Positions 34,567 to 43,915 of a DNA stretch of 64,000 nucleotides are shown piece after piece. Below the pieces are notes generated by a model that saw only the letters and a program-made list of their open reading frames with translations, ran no database searches and was not told the DNA's origin. Position numbers and translations under genes: made by a program. Location of the stretch: assembly GCA_029262635.1 (NCBI GenBank), contig JAJCZA010000017.1, forward strand, positions 99,045 through 163,044. The letters are read 5' to 3'. Within the stretch, counting starts at the first letter, position 1. Each line of letters starts with the position of its first letter. This DNA comes from Vampirovibrionales bacterium (lineage in GTDB: Bacteria; Cyanobacteriota; Vampirovibrionia; Vampirovibrionales; Vampirovibrionaceae).

Positions 34567-35754
34567 ATGGAAGCAACCCAATGGAAACCTGTTGCTTTTT
34601 CGAAGGCTCAACAACAAAAAAGTGGGTCTGTCACCCTGCAAGCAAGGGAAACAACTAATTATTGTAAAACTCAAAACAAAGGCCAACCCGCCCAAAGCGT
34701 TCGGTTTTCAGGTGAGCCTTCCCCAAGCCTTTGGAAGAAGCGCTTTCTGTATCTTCTTACTTTCTTAGTCTCTTTGGGGTTGGCTTCCGTTATTGTAGAA
34801 AAAGAAAACCCCGACTATGGAATCCTTTTAGGGCCTCAAGCTCCAGAAAAGGCACACACCTACCAACCCACCTCTGCAACACTTCAGCGGCTTCAAAATC
34901 AAGTAACGGAACTGGCCCATATTCCGAGAGAAACAGCAAACCCTCAACAATTAGACGAAGCGGCTCGTTATATCCGGAAACAATGGGAAGCTTTGGGGCT
35001 TCAGGTTAAAGAGCAACCCTTTACCTTGGATGGAAAAGCGTACCAGAATTTATGGGTCTCTTTTGAGCCTGAAAACCCTAACCCAGAGCAAGAGCGAGTC
35101 ATTATTGGTGCGCATTATGATACGGTAAAAGGAAGCCCCGGAGCGGATGATAATGCGAGCGGAGTGGTGGGCTTACTGGAGTTAGCTCGGCAACTGCAAA
35201 AAGATTCAACGTCTTTAAAGGCTCCGGTCGATTTAGTGGCTTATACCTTAGAGGAAGTTCATCGGGATGCGCAAGGAAACGTTCTTGGCGCCCGAGGAAG
35301 CAAAGCGCATGTGGATTATTTAAAAAAACATGACATTCCAGTTAGAGGCATGATTTCACTCGAAATGATCGGCTTTTTTTCAGATAAGAAAGGAACCCAA
35401 AGTTATCCGCTTTCCATCTTAAAAAAAATCTATCCTGATTCGGCTGATTTTATCGCGGTTGTTGGGTACCAACGAGGAAAATCGTGGGTCGAAAAGGTGA
35501 CTCAGGCGTTTGCCCAAAGCGGAACCATTAATGCTCACCCCATGTATCTTCCTTTAAAACTAGAGGCGCTCCCTTTACACCGTTCGGATCACTCTTCTTA
35601 TATTGATGGCGGTATTCCAGCATTGATGTTGACCGATACAGCCGAATTTAGAAACCATACCTATCATACAGAAAAGGATACACCGGAAAAACTAAATTAC
35701 ACCGAGATGGCAAAGGTGATTCAAGGGGTTTATTACTTTCTCAAAACATTATGA
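34567..35754 (+). CDS. M28-family zinc aminopeptidase, membrane-anchored
   Basis: 395 residues from the ATG at 34567, which has GAGGAAGG 9 bases upstream; an ATG at 34540 is in frame but has no such site. A polar N-terminus precedes one membrane helix (about residues 56-73, YLLTFLVSLGLASVIV). The peptidase domain has the M28 metal ligands: His in GAHYDT, bridging Asp in GADDNASG, Glu pair in TLEEVH, Asp region in SLEMIGFF, and the last His in RNHTYHTEKDT. Members remove N-terminal residues or glutamine from peptides; the site here is probably outside the inner membrane. Confidence 0.88.
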   Translation: MEATQWKPVAFSKAQQQKSGSVTLQARETTNYCKTQNKGQPAQSVRFSGEPSPSLWKKRFLYLLTFLVSLGLASVIVEKENPDYGILLGPQAPEKAHTYQPTSATLQRLQNQVTELAHIPRETANPQQLDEAARYIRKQWEALGLQVKEQPFTLDGKAYQNLWVSFEPENPNPEQERVIIGAHYDTVKGSPGADDNASGVVGLLELARQLQKDSTSLKAPVDLVAYTLEEVHRDAQGNVLGARGSKAHVDYLKKHDIPVRGMISLEMIGFFSDKKGTQSYPLSILKKIYPDSADFIAVVGYQRGKSWVEKVTQAFAQSGTINAHPMYLPLKLEALPLHRSDHSSYIDGGIPALMLTDTAEFRNHTYHTEKDTPEKLNYTEMAKVIQGVYYFLKTL

Positions 35755-35786
35755 GACTATAACACTTTATTCACCGGCTCTATTAT

Positions 35787-36158
35787 TTAAAACCCCATCC
35801 CATAATAGGGATAAGGCTGAGGAAAGCGCAAGTGAGATAGCCCAACATCACCCATGGGACCCGTCACCGAGAATGAACCTCCAGGTTGTGTATAAGGTAA
35901 ATTAAGCCGCCCCGATGGATCCATTAGTGCATTCTGATACATCACACCACCTAACGCGCTTGACGTCCAGGGGGTATCTAATCCCGAAAGCATGCGCCGT
36001 GGCTGTGGATAATGAGCGCCACCAAAATAGGGGTGAAAGATTCCTCCGCCCAAAACAGCAGGAGGATAAAACCCTGGATACCCAAAAGCACTTGCTGATA
36101 AAATACCCGCCAAAACAGATAACGCTACGGCCCCATTGGCTCCATTAGTATGTGACAT
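35787..36158 (-). CDS. Small Gly/Pro/Tyr-rich exported protein
   Basis: About 123 residues. The ATG at 36158 has GGGGG 9 bases ahead. A hydrophobic segment GAVALSVLAGILSASAFG follows and may act as a signal or membrane anchor. The rest is rich in Gly, Pro, Tyr and Phe (for example GYPGFYPPAVLGGGIFHPYF and PQPYPYYGMGF), like a disordered surface or coat protein. An upstream TTG frame exists. Not recognised by family. It is convergent with the M28 gene, 32 bases apart. Confidence 0.55.
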   Translation of the reverse strand: MSHTNGANGAVALSVLAGILSASAFGYPGFYPPAVLGGGIFHPYFGGAHYPQPRRMLSGLDTPWTSSALGGVMYQNALMDPSGRLNLPYTQPGGSFSVTGPMGDVGLSHLRFPQPYPYYGMGF

Positions 36159-36385
36159 AACCGAATGCCCCCATTGATTGAATACGATGCGAATCCCCAA
36201 TAAACGCTTATTCAATATTAATATGAATAAAAGCCCTTCATATATACAAAAACATCCAATGGCTTTTTTGTGCGCTTTAGAAAAGCTTTATGAAAATCAC
36301 GGCTATCAAAAAGGGGGCTTCGCCTTAATCACTGCTTTCAATGGTAAAATGGAAGCGTGTTATCAGATGAGCCTGTTAAAAAGTT

Positions 36386-37291
36386 ATGCTAAAAGTTCTA
36401 GCCGTTATTTTGGATATCGTTGGTGGGTTATTCTCCTTGCTCGCGCCAGTAGCGGTGGTTCACTGGATGTTGGGCTTTTTTGATATTGACGCCATTGCCG
36501 GAGTGATGGGTCTTTTAGATGGGGCCTTTAGTCCGCTGAATTATGCTATCGAGTGGATTGTTCCGCTTGAACTGCCTGAGATTGACTATGGGGGAAAGAA
36601 AACACCCATTACTCAGGGGTTATTGGCCTTTGTCTTTACACTGTTCTTTCTGATTTTAGCCGGGGCCGCTTACCTGGTACGTATGCTGGATAAAAAAATA
36701 GAGTTAGAAACCGCAATCCAGCGAACAAAAAAGCGAGCAAAAGAACGGGAAGAGGTCTCAACAATAAAGAGCCAAAACACAATTTCTGCTTCACGCCTAT
36801 TGATTTATTTAAAGTTTGCCATGGAGAGTGAACGGAATGTGTCGAGTTTTTTACAGACCTTTAAAGACTATGGCGGACGCGAGGAAAGACTTTCCGAAAC
36901 TGACAAACTCGAAGCCGACGAAACACTGATTGTGTTTGATGATGCTTTGCAAGGGCTTTCCTATGCTATGCAAACAGGTGAAAAGGTAATGGCGTACTAT
37001 ACGTCGCTTCGCCCGATGGATCCACAGCCTCCGTTTTATATGACCTTACATACCGTTGAATCGACTCATGAAGCCTTAATCAAAGGAATCAATAAAGAGA
37101 AAGCAATGATTCGCTATGCCGGGGATAATCAGATTGTTTTTTCTCAGCAGTTGTTGGACTTGCTGACAGAGCGTTCGAAGGTAGGGAATTATCACTATCA
37201 AAGTTTAGGCTACTATAATTTTGAAGGGGAAAGTAGCCAGGAACTATTCCGTCTTTTCTATAAAGAACCCTCTCAAAACCCATTTTATTGA
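36386..37291 (+). CDS. Membrane protein with a degenerate cyclase-like C-terminus
   Basis: 301 residues. Two hydrophobic stretches (about 1-30 and 76-97) frame an outer loop, then a basic coiled linker (AIQRTKKRAKEREE). The C-terminal part ends GDNQIVFSQQLLDLL followed by YHYQSLGYYNFEGESSQELFRLFYK. This is the layout of the last strands of class III nucleotide cyclases (identify-a-residue loop, then the L-G-x-x-x-L-R-G and vocal Y/F-x-L end). The metal-binding aspartates are not evident, so any such domain would be inactive. Start site support is weak. No family can be named with confidence. Confidence 0.6.
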   Translation: MLKVLAVILDIVGGLFSLLAPVAVVHWMLGFFDIDAIAGVMGLLDGAFSPLNYAIEWIVPLELPEIDYGGKKTPITQGLLAFVFTLFFLILAGAAYLVRMLDKKIELETAIQRTKKRAKEREEVSTIKSQNTISASRLLIYLKFAMESERNVSSFLQTFKDYGGREERLSETDKLEADETLIVFDDALQGLSYAMQTGEKVMAYYTSLRPMDPQPPFYMTLHTVESTHEALIKGINKEKAMIRYAGDNQIVFSQQLLDLLTERSKVGNYHYQSLGYYNFEGESSQELFRLFYKEPSQNPFY

Positions 37292-37475
37292 AAAATAAAA
37301 CTTTCTTGAATACCAAGGGGTTGATTGTTTTTTGCATCAAAATGTAAATAAAAAATTAACAGGTAGGCAATTCCTTCTCTTTTGATGTTTTTATTATTAT
37401 AAGAGTGAATTAGTGATAGATTAGATATTCCTATATCCATATGTCTTGGAGAGGGAAGTAAGGAGAGTTTTTACA

Positions 37476-37997
37476 ATGGGAATTTCACCATTCACACAAG
37501 GCGGCGGCTTTCCGTTCGCAACAGGATTTGGTCCTACCAGTACGCCAGGTGGTTTTTCAAACTCCTCATTCGGCTTTCCGGGCATTCAAGGGTTTGGATT
37601 CCCGCCTCCGTTTGTTGATCCGTTTGTATTTTTTGCCCCGGCGGCCAGTTCGTTTAATATTAACCGATTGCTTGGTGCCTCTAGTGGGCAATCTGTCCCC
37701 ATCAATATTGGACCCACGCCATCCACATTAGGGATTTCACCCTTCTTGCTCGGATTTCCGTTCTTTGGCGGCGGCGCTGGCGGAACCGGTATAGGCGGCG
37801 GTGGAGGCGGTGCTTCTCCGTTTGGCGGATTCGGCACTTCTCAATTTGGTGGTGGCGCTCCACAGTTTAACACTGGCTTCGGCGGTTTTGGTGGCGCACC
37901 TCAACAAGGCTTTGGTGGCGGTGGCGGTCAAGATGTAGCCTCGCAACTTCAGAGTGTTGTCGGCCTTTTAACCGGATTACTCGGCAATCTAAGATAA
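37476..37997 (+). CDS. Gly/Phe-rich low-complexity protein
   Basis: 173 residues from the ATG at 37476, which has AAGGAGAG 9 bases upstream. Composition is dominated by Gly, Phe, Pro and Ser. The C-terminal half contains GGGAGGTGIGGGGGG and repeated GFGG-like units, ending in a short helix (SQLQSVVGLLTGLLGNL). No signal peptide is seen. The FG-rich make-up recalls self-associating disordered proteins. It is single-gene and shares a terminator with trpS on the other strand. Confidence 0.7.
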   Translation: MGISPFTQGGGFPFATGFGPTSTPGGFSNSSFGFPGIQGFGFPPPFVDPFVFFAPAASSFNINRLLGASSGQSVPINIGPTPSTLGISPFLLGFPFFGGGAGGTGIGGGGGGASPFGGFGTSQFGGGAPQFNTGFGGFGGAPQQGFGGGGGQDVASQLQSVVGLLTGLLGNLR

Positions 37998-38025
37998 AAA
38001 TATAAAACACCAAAAACTTTCCTTT

Positions 38026-38061
38026 AAAAAAGCAACGCACGGTATGGATGCGTTGCTTTTT
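38026..38061. terminator. Bidirectional terminator between the Gly/Phe-rich gene and trpS
   Basis: AAAAAA, GCAACGCA, 9-base loop, TGCGTTGC, TTTTT. It has the U tract on both strands and lies between convergent genes. Confidence 0.9.
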
Positions 38062-38093
38062 ATCGTTCTTATTTTTAGTGTTTAAACCCTCAA

Positions 38094-39116
38094 TTAGCTT
38101 TCATAGAGCTTCATAGCCCGACGAACGTTTTGGAGAGTCGCTTGGCTCACTTCACGGGCTTTTACCTGACCTTTTTTCAGGATTTTCTCTATCTGGTAAC
38201 GATCCGTAGCGTAGAGTTTGCGTTGTTCGCGAATGGGGCGCAGGGTTTCGTTAATAGATTCGAGAAGAATCTTTTTGCATTGAACACAACCTCGACTAGC
38301 GGACCGACACTCATCGCCGGCCAGTACTTTCGCTTCGGGTGAGGCAAAAAACTCGTAATATTTATAGATAACCTGACACTGGTCCGGCGACCCGGGGTCA
38401 TCTTTTTTCACCCGTGCCGGATCAGTAATACCAGTGCGAAGTTTTTGCCAAGTTTCATCTTCATCATCGGAGAGGAGGATAGAATTATGGAGAGACTTAC
38501 TCATTTTTTGCCCGTCTAATCCAATAAGCATAGGAATTTCCGTTAAAAGGGGACGTGGCTCAGGCAGTAAGTCCGTTTGATAAATGTGGTTAAACCGGCG
38601 GGCAATGTCTCGGGAAATTTCCAAATGCGCCAGTTGGTCTTTACCAACGGGAACGTATTGCCCCAGCATGGCCAGAATGTCCGCTGTTTGAAGGACAGGA
38701 TAGCCTAGCAGGCCGTAGTTCAGTTCTTCACTCAGGATTTTAACCATGTCTTTCAAGGTCGGATCCCCTTGTACCCACGGAAGCGGGGTTAGCATACTTA
38801 GCAGAAGGTGAAGTTCCGCGATTTCTGGAATACCCGATTGGACATACAGGGTCGCTTTCTCAGGATTAATCCCTGCGGCCAGCCAATCTAGCGTCATTTC
38901 GTAGATGTCGTTTTCGAAATCCGTGGTGTTGTTATATTTGGTGGTGAGGGCGTGCCAATCGGCAATCATAAAAAAGCAATCATACTGTTCTTGAAGTTGA
39001 ACCCAATTTTTTAGAACGCCAAAGTAATGCCCAATATGCAGTTTACCTGTCGGACGCATACCCGACATGACTGTATTGTATTTAGGCGAGGTGGTTTCCT
39101 TATTTGTCAGACTCAT
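38094..39116 (-). CDS. trpS: Tryptophanyl-tRNA synthetase with a 4Fe-4S signature
   Basis: 340-residue class I synthetase. HIGH motif H27-H30, tRNA/ATP loop KMSKS at 204-208, and VGKDQLAHLE in the core. Near the C-terminal domain the cysteines C247, C270, C277 and C280 are spaced exactly C-x22-C-x6-C-x2-C. That is the signature described for the Fe-S-loaded TrpRS of Thermotoga maritima, where the cluster sits in the anticodon-binding region. It is monocistronic and upstream of the shared terminator. Confidence 0.96.
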   Translation of the reverse strand: MSLTNKETTSPKYNTVMSGMRPTGKLHIGHYFGVLKNWVQLQEQYDCFFMIADWHALTTKYNNTTDFENDIYEMTLDWLAAGINPEKATLYVQSGIPEIAELHLLLSMLTPLPWVQGDPTLKDMVKILSEELNYGLLGYPVLQTADILAMLGQYVPVGKDQLAHLEISRDIARRFNHIYQTDLLPEPRPLLTEIPMLIGLDGQKMSKSLHNSILLSDDEDETWQKLRTGITDPARVKKDDPGSPDQCQVIYKYYEFFASPEAKVLAGDECRSASRGCVQCKKILLESINETLRPIREQRKLYATDRYQIEKILKKGQVKAREVSQATLQNVRRAMKLYES

Positions 39117-39178
39117 AAAAATTCCTGATTCTTTTTAATACCCATGCTGATTCTAACCGAAGTCTCCCCAACTGTCAT

Positions 39179-41410
39179 TCAAGAGGAGCGACGGCTAAAA
39201 AAGAATCGAAAAACAGAAAGAAACCCTAAAAAGGCAAATATAGCAAAGATGACCCAAACCCATGAGGGAATCTTAGGCCCCGGGCTATAGTCTTCTGGCC
39301 GAATAAACCGGGCATCGCCTTTTTTAAGAAACGTTAGACTTTTAGGACCGTCTTGATTGACCACGAGAAGGTTACCCGACTGGATTTGATTAAACCAGAG
39401 GTCCTTTCCAAACAATTGACTGCTTCGTTTAAGGGCTTTAGCCGTTTTTCCGGTAATGAGCAAAACCACTCTGGCATTATTCCAGGGAGAGAGTAACTCT
39501 TCCACGATGCCCTGATCCGGTGTGTAATTTAAAGACGCCAGCTGAGTCCGTCCCTCAGCTTCCAACTCACTGAGGGTCATTCTGGATTCAGAATCGGACT
39601 GAATTAAAAGCCGGGTTTTGCTTTCCAGTTCTTTAAAAAGCGTGTTTTCTTCCGTCGAACCGATGACAATCAGGTGATTATTTTTTTTAATCTCTTCTGT
39701 CAGCCGGTTCGACCGGGTGAGCGAAAGGTTAATCCCGGTACGGCTCTTGGCGTTCCGCCCAAAACGAGTCGCCACATTAATGAGGGTATCCAAATCGGTG
39801 GCCTTTAAATTCTCGGGCAGAACAAAAGAGAGCTGAGACCAATCCTGATAAATAGCAAAGGGGAAAGCACCATCGTTTAACAGGCCCACATCAGGCAAGG
39901 GTGCTTTTATCTGACCCGAAACATCCAGCGTGGTCGCATTATGAACGGTTCCCCAAGTATGAACATCCGTGACGAAATGACAGGCATCAAATTTTTTAGG
40001 AAACAGATGAAACTTATATTCCAGATCATTGTAAGTAAAAAACTCAGGTGATGGGATTTCAAAATTAAACTCAGCCTGATTCTCACCTTCTGGATTATCC
40101 AATGGCCTACTGGCTAGTGGCTTGCCGTTGAGGCGGACTTCCAGCTTCGATTGGGTGGGATCTAACTGGGAACTATAGCTATAGACGGTTTTTATTCGAA
40201 TATTTTCTTTACCCGGAATCCAGAGGTCAGGCATTTTTCGTAGGGTGTAAAACAATGATGGCGCTGTAATGCCCCGACTTGTCTTGGTTTTCATACCAAG
40301 CTGAGCAAAAGAGGTGATACCCGGCTGTTGCGTGTAGTGTTCCCAAGCTCGAAAAGGATGAGGAGAGCCCATGCCTTGCTCCTCAACAATAGCGTAATTT
40401 CCTTCCAAGAGTTGGTTCGAGGGGTATTGCGCCAGAAGTCGAGCAGCATTTAAGACCCCTTCCGGGGTGTTGCCGCTAACAATGAGAATGGCCTTATCGG
40501 AATGAGTCGGGTGATTGATCAACTGAAGTACCCCATGACCTTCAGCTAAGGGCTGTTGGCTTTCGGGATGATAAAACCGGTTGTCTTTTAGAGAAACCGG
40601 CAAATGAGCAGACAAACGACTAATCTGAGAAATTTCTGTTGGGGTGCCAACAATAATCAGGTTTTCGTTGGTGTCCAGTCCGTTGCCATTCGCGAGAAAA
40701 GGCCGAGTCTCTCGCCAGTTAATGTGTTGGCCGAGTAAAGTGGCCGTTACCGCCAATGCTTCCAAGGATTGGTCCGAGACGCTTTTTTCAGGGGCCAGAT
40801 AGCCCATTGCCGTTTTTCCGTAGTTCAAGGTATCAAAAAACGGGTAGGGGAAATGTGCCAGATTAGGCCGAATGGCTTGAGGCTTATAAGCTAGATGAAG
40901 AGTCGTTTCCGGTAGAAGTGTTGTCCAGAGTTCTCCACTAAAAGGATCTTCACATTTGTAAGTATAATGCTGATCCACCTGAAACGCCAAAGTGTTATGG
41001 TCTTTTAGAATGTCCACCGGAATGGGAACTTGTTGGGAAGTGGCCGTCACGTTGGCATCTCCCAGTGAAATGGTTTTGAGAATCCGGTTATTGACCAAAA
41101 CATTTAAACTGGAACGTTCGGGGAGTAAGGAAGGAGAGTGCTGAAAGGTTACATTAACACTCGTTTCCGGCTGAAGCGACCAGCCCTTGGGACGGGTAAA
41201 ATGGTAAATACGCTGGGTTTTAACAGTCTTTAAGGTATAGCCTTCTGGGTCACCCAGATCACCTAACTCTAAATCGAGACTACCGCCCAAAGGAACAGTT
41301 TTTGGAGCTGGCTCGGCCCAAATTAAAGTGACCCCTCCCAGTACAAGGATACCCAAAAGCAGAGTCATCAAGCTGACAATGTGTCGTTTAAAGAGAGCAG
41401 AAAGGAACAT
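39179..41410 (-). CDS. BcsB-like periplasmic protein, second of a tandem pair
   Basis: 743 residues. Signal peptide at the N-terminus (LMTLLLGILVLGGVTLIWAEPA), a long periplasmic region, and a C-terminal membrane helix (WVWVIFAIFAFLGFLSVFRFFF) with a short basic tail. This is the topology of BcsB, the periplasmic partner of bacterial cellulose synthase. BcsB-type marks include RSSLNVLVNNR, the paired strands after FQHSPSLLPE, and a VDQHYTYKCEDP motif shared with its neighbour. The ATG at 41410 overlaps the TGA of the upstream paralogue by one base. No BcsA-like synthase lies in the window. Confidence 0.82.
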   Translation of the reverse strand: MFLSALFKRHIVSLMTLLLGILVLGGVTLIWAEPAPKTVPLGGSLDLELGDLGDPEGYTLKTVKTQRIYHFTRPKGWSLQPETSVNVTFQHSPSLLPERSSLNVLVNNRILKTISLGDANVTATSQQVPIPVDILKDHNTLAFQVDQHYTYKCEDPFSGELWTTLLPETTLHLAYKPQAIRPNLAHFPYPFFDTLNYGKTAMGYLAPEKSVSDQSLEALAVTATLLGQHINWRETRPFLANGNGLDTNENLIIVGTPTEISQISRLSAHLPVSLKDNRFYHPESQQPLAEGHGVLQLINHPTHSDKAILIVSGNTPEGVLNAARLLAQYPSNQLLEGNYAIVEEQGMGSPHPFRAWEHYTQQPGITSFAQLGMKTKTSRGITAPSLFYTLRKMPDLWIPGKENIRIKTVYSYSSQLDPTQSKLEVRLNGKPLASRPLDNPEGENQAEFNFEIPSPEFFTYNDLEYKFHLFPKKFDACHFVTDVHTWGTVHNATTLDVSGQIKAPLPDVGLLNDGAFPFAIYQDWSQLSFVLPENLKATDLDTLINVATRFGRNAKSRTGINLSLTRSNRLTEEIKKNNHLIVIGSTEENTLFKELESKTRLLIQSDSESRMTLSELEAEGRTQLASLNYTPDQGIVEELLSPWNNARVVLLITGKTAKALKRSSQLFGKDLWFNQIQSGNLLVVNQDGPKSLTFLKKGDARFIRPEDYSPGPKIPSWVWVIFAIFAFLGFLSVFRFFFSRRSS

Positions 41411-43698
41411 CAAGAAGCTTTCCTTCTAAATAACAGGCGTAATAATATTAAAAGTAAGATAAGGCCGAGCAAAGAAGCCCAGACAGGGTGAGCTAAAACC
41501 CATTGAAGCAATGGATCCCAAAAGTGACGCGTTTTTTGGACCGGAGTAGATTCTGTTTTCTTCTCGACAGGAACCGTATTCAAGGTCAGTTCCTGAGGCT
41601 CCAGCTGTTTGATCAAACCGCTCTTGACCAACGTCTCAAAGCGGCGATCGTCTTCAAAAAACTGACGCAAAGCATTAAAGGCCGTATCGTTCATGCCGGT
41701 TAGCCGAGTCAAAATACGAGAGGTTCCATTAAAACCGCTTAAAAGCAAAGGTTTCGAGAGAACAACCTGTTCAATATACAGGCCATCGCCCGCATCAGCC
41801 AACCGAATGGCTTGTTGATTAATCAGCTGAAAGTGCTTGTCCCGATCAGATTCTGGCCAGTTAAGGCGAAACGGGTAAACGTTCCCCTCTTTTGAGCCGA
41901 GTCTGGGTTGTTGGACAAAGGCTAATATGTCTTTATCCTCAGGAAGCGCTTGAAGCCCCTGTGATACGGTTGCTCGGAGACCCGTATCCGCATCGGTGGT
42001 TCGTCCGATACGCACCAGAATAGCCATGGCCGCCTCAAGTAGGCTGGGGCGTGGCTCCTTTGGAAAAACCACATGGAGGCTTTCCAGATTGCTTTGCCGT
42101 GAGTAGGGAAACCCCGTGTTATTCAGGATTGCGATATCAGGTAAACGGGAAGCCGGTTGACCTTTTACAATAAGGCGGGAATCCGCGTGAATTTTGCCCC
42201 AAGCGTGATCTTCATAGTGATCAACGCAGGCCCCATATTTATCCGGAAGTAGATGAAACTGGATAACCAATTGATTTTGAGGCTGAATTAATTCATTGGG
42301 AATATCAAGCACCGCCTTGGCGTATTCTTCCCCTTTGGGGTTCGTAAGAGGAATATTGCCAATGGAACGATCATTAAGCCGAACCTCCAGAGAGGAAAAA
42401 TCAGGATTAACCTCGGCACCATAGCTATAAAATAATTCTAAGGCCATGGAGGCGTTTGAGGCGAAAGGGGCGTTAAAATCACTAACGACCGAAATAGGGT
42501 AAGTGAGAGGAGGAGCGTTTATCTTTTCAACCGCTCGCAAATCAAACCCGAGCTCTTTAAAAGAACGGGTTTCGTTTTCGATAAAAGCCGGTATTATCTG
42601 GCTTTCAATCGGATCCGGTTGCCAGTTTTTGGTCACTAGATATTCTTGTCCTTCCAGGCCAGCGTACCGAGGTCGAAACGTCAAATATTTCGTTGCCTGA
42701 AGGACACCCGCCGAACTATTACCCGTGACGATAAGAACGGTTTTATCTGGAGCTTTCAGGTTTCTGAAATAAAATAGCAGACCGGTTTGAGCCGCAATGG
42801 GCTGAAATGGCTTTTGCCCGAGGGCCGCTGTTCTTTTAGATATTTTTCTTTGTCGAATCCACTGAAAGGTGCCCTTTTCCTGTCGAATCTTAAACTGGCG
42901 GAACTGCGAGGCAAACCGGCGGATTTCCGGGTTGGACTCCGGGGTACCCATTAGAATCCGATGTTTCTTTGAGTCGAGCGCACTGACTTTGTCTTGCCGT
43001 TCAATAGCAGAATGAATAACGTGTTGTTTTGCCCATTGCCCCAAATTCAAGCTCAGCAGGGTCAGGGCATGCAAATCCGATGTTGTGGGGTGTTGGGGCA
43101 GGCTATACCCAATATCCGTGGGATGATAGTCCAACGGATCAATCATGGGAAAGGGGTAAGCGGATAAATCCACAGAAGGCAAAACCGGGGTGTAGTTCAA
43201 GACGAGACGGGACGAGTTGAGTACCTGAGTCCAAAGCGAAGGGTCCAGCGGATCTTCGCATTGATCGGTATAGTGTTGTTCTACTCGAACCTTAAGTGTA
43301 TTTTCTGTTTTCAGGTGCGCTTGACCAAGAGGAATCCGAACACGGGTGGCCTTAATATTCTGGGGGGTTAAAGCCGTTTTAAACAAGGGGCGCTCGTTGA
43401 CAATAACCTCGATAAACGACCGTCGGGGCTGAAGCTCGCTGGAATGCTGAAAATCGAGTTCAAGGTAGCTACCCGCTCCAGACACTTGCCAGGTTTTAGG
43501 CACAGTAAAAGGAATGATATGTTGGGCAGAAACCGTGGGCAGATTAAGGGTATCTCGGATAGAGAGTGTTTTAAAATCAAGCGACTGAGTTAACGCTTCG
43601 GCGGTCAATCGACAGACAGAAAAGTTCAAGAGTATAAGGCATAATAAAATTAGCAACCATTTTGGAGGACTTTCTATCAATTGGTGTGGAAGACGCAA
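41410..43698 (-). CDS. BcsB-like periplasmic protein, first of a tandem pair
   Basis: 762 residues with the same architecture as the next gene: signal peptide (LLILLCLILLNFSVC), large periplasmic part with RSFIEVIVNERPLF and VEQHYTDQCEDPLDP, and a final membrane helix (ASLLGLILLLILLRLLF). It probably handles a secreted beta-glucan or other polysaccharide together with a membrane synthase encoded elsewhere. The start is given as the TTG at 43698 with GAGAGAGTC upstream; no in-frame ATG occurs before the signal peptide, so this is tentative. A TATAAT on the minus strand (43751-43756) may be the promoter. Confidence 0.82.
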   Translation of the reverse strand: MRLPHQLIESPPKWLLILLCLILLNFSVCRLTAEALTQSLDFKTLSIRDTLNLPTVSAQHIIPFTVPKTWQVSGAGSYLELDFQHSSELQPRRSFIEVIVNERPLFKTALTPQNIKATRVRIPLGQAHLKTENTLKVRVEQHYTDQCEDPLDPSLWTQVLNSSRLVLNYTPVLPSVDLSAYPFPMIDPLDYHPTDIGYSLPQHPTTSDLHALTLLSLNLGQWAKQHVIHSAIERQDKVSALDSKKHRILMGTPESNPEIRRFASQFRQFKIRQEKGTFQWIRQRKISKRTAALGQKPFQPIAAQTGLLFYFRNLKAPDKTVLIVTGNSSAGVLQATKYLTFRPRYAGLEGQEYLVTKNWQPDPIESQIIPAFIENETRSFKELGFDLRAVEKINAPPLTYPISVVSDFNAPFASNASMALELFYSYGAEVNPDFSSLEVRLNDRSIGNIPLTNPKGEEYAKAVLDIPNELIQPQNQLVIQFHLLPDKYGACVDHYEDHAWGKIHADSRLIVKGQPASRLPDIAILNNTGFPYSRQSNLESLHVVFPKEPRPSLLEAAMAILVRIGRTTDADTGLRATVSQGLQALPEDKDILAFVQQPRLGSKEGNVYPFRLNWPESDRDKHFQLINQQAIRLADAGDGLYIEQVVLSKPLLLSGFNGTSRILTRLTGMNDTAFNALRQFFEDDRRFETLVKSGLIKQLEPQELTLNTVPVEKKTESTPVQKTRHFWDPLLQWVLAHPVWASLLGLILLLILLRLLFRRKAS

Positions 43699-43915
43699 CG
43701 TGCTGACTCTCTCAACTCTATGGCAAGATCTTTTTAAAGGTTCCCTTTCTATTATATGAAAATTAAAGCAGAAAGGGGGAAAACTTGATTCGTTGGGATT
43801 AGCCAGTTTTTATTTTTGCGTTCGAAACAAAAAAGGATCGCTTCTGCCCTCTTTCTGTCATTAAACGTCAACCATTTTTCATTTTAAACAAGGAAATGTT
43901 TTCAGGAACTTGATT

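Noticed and set aside
36178..36483. 101-residue + strand frame upstream of the cyclase-like gene
   Set aside because: It overlaps the membrane protein gene by about 100 bases, has odd composition and no ribosome binding site.
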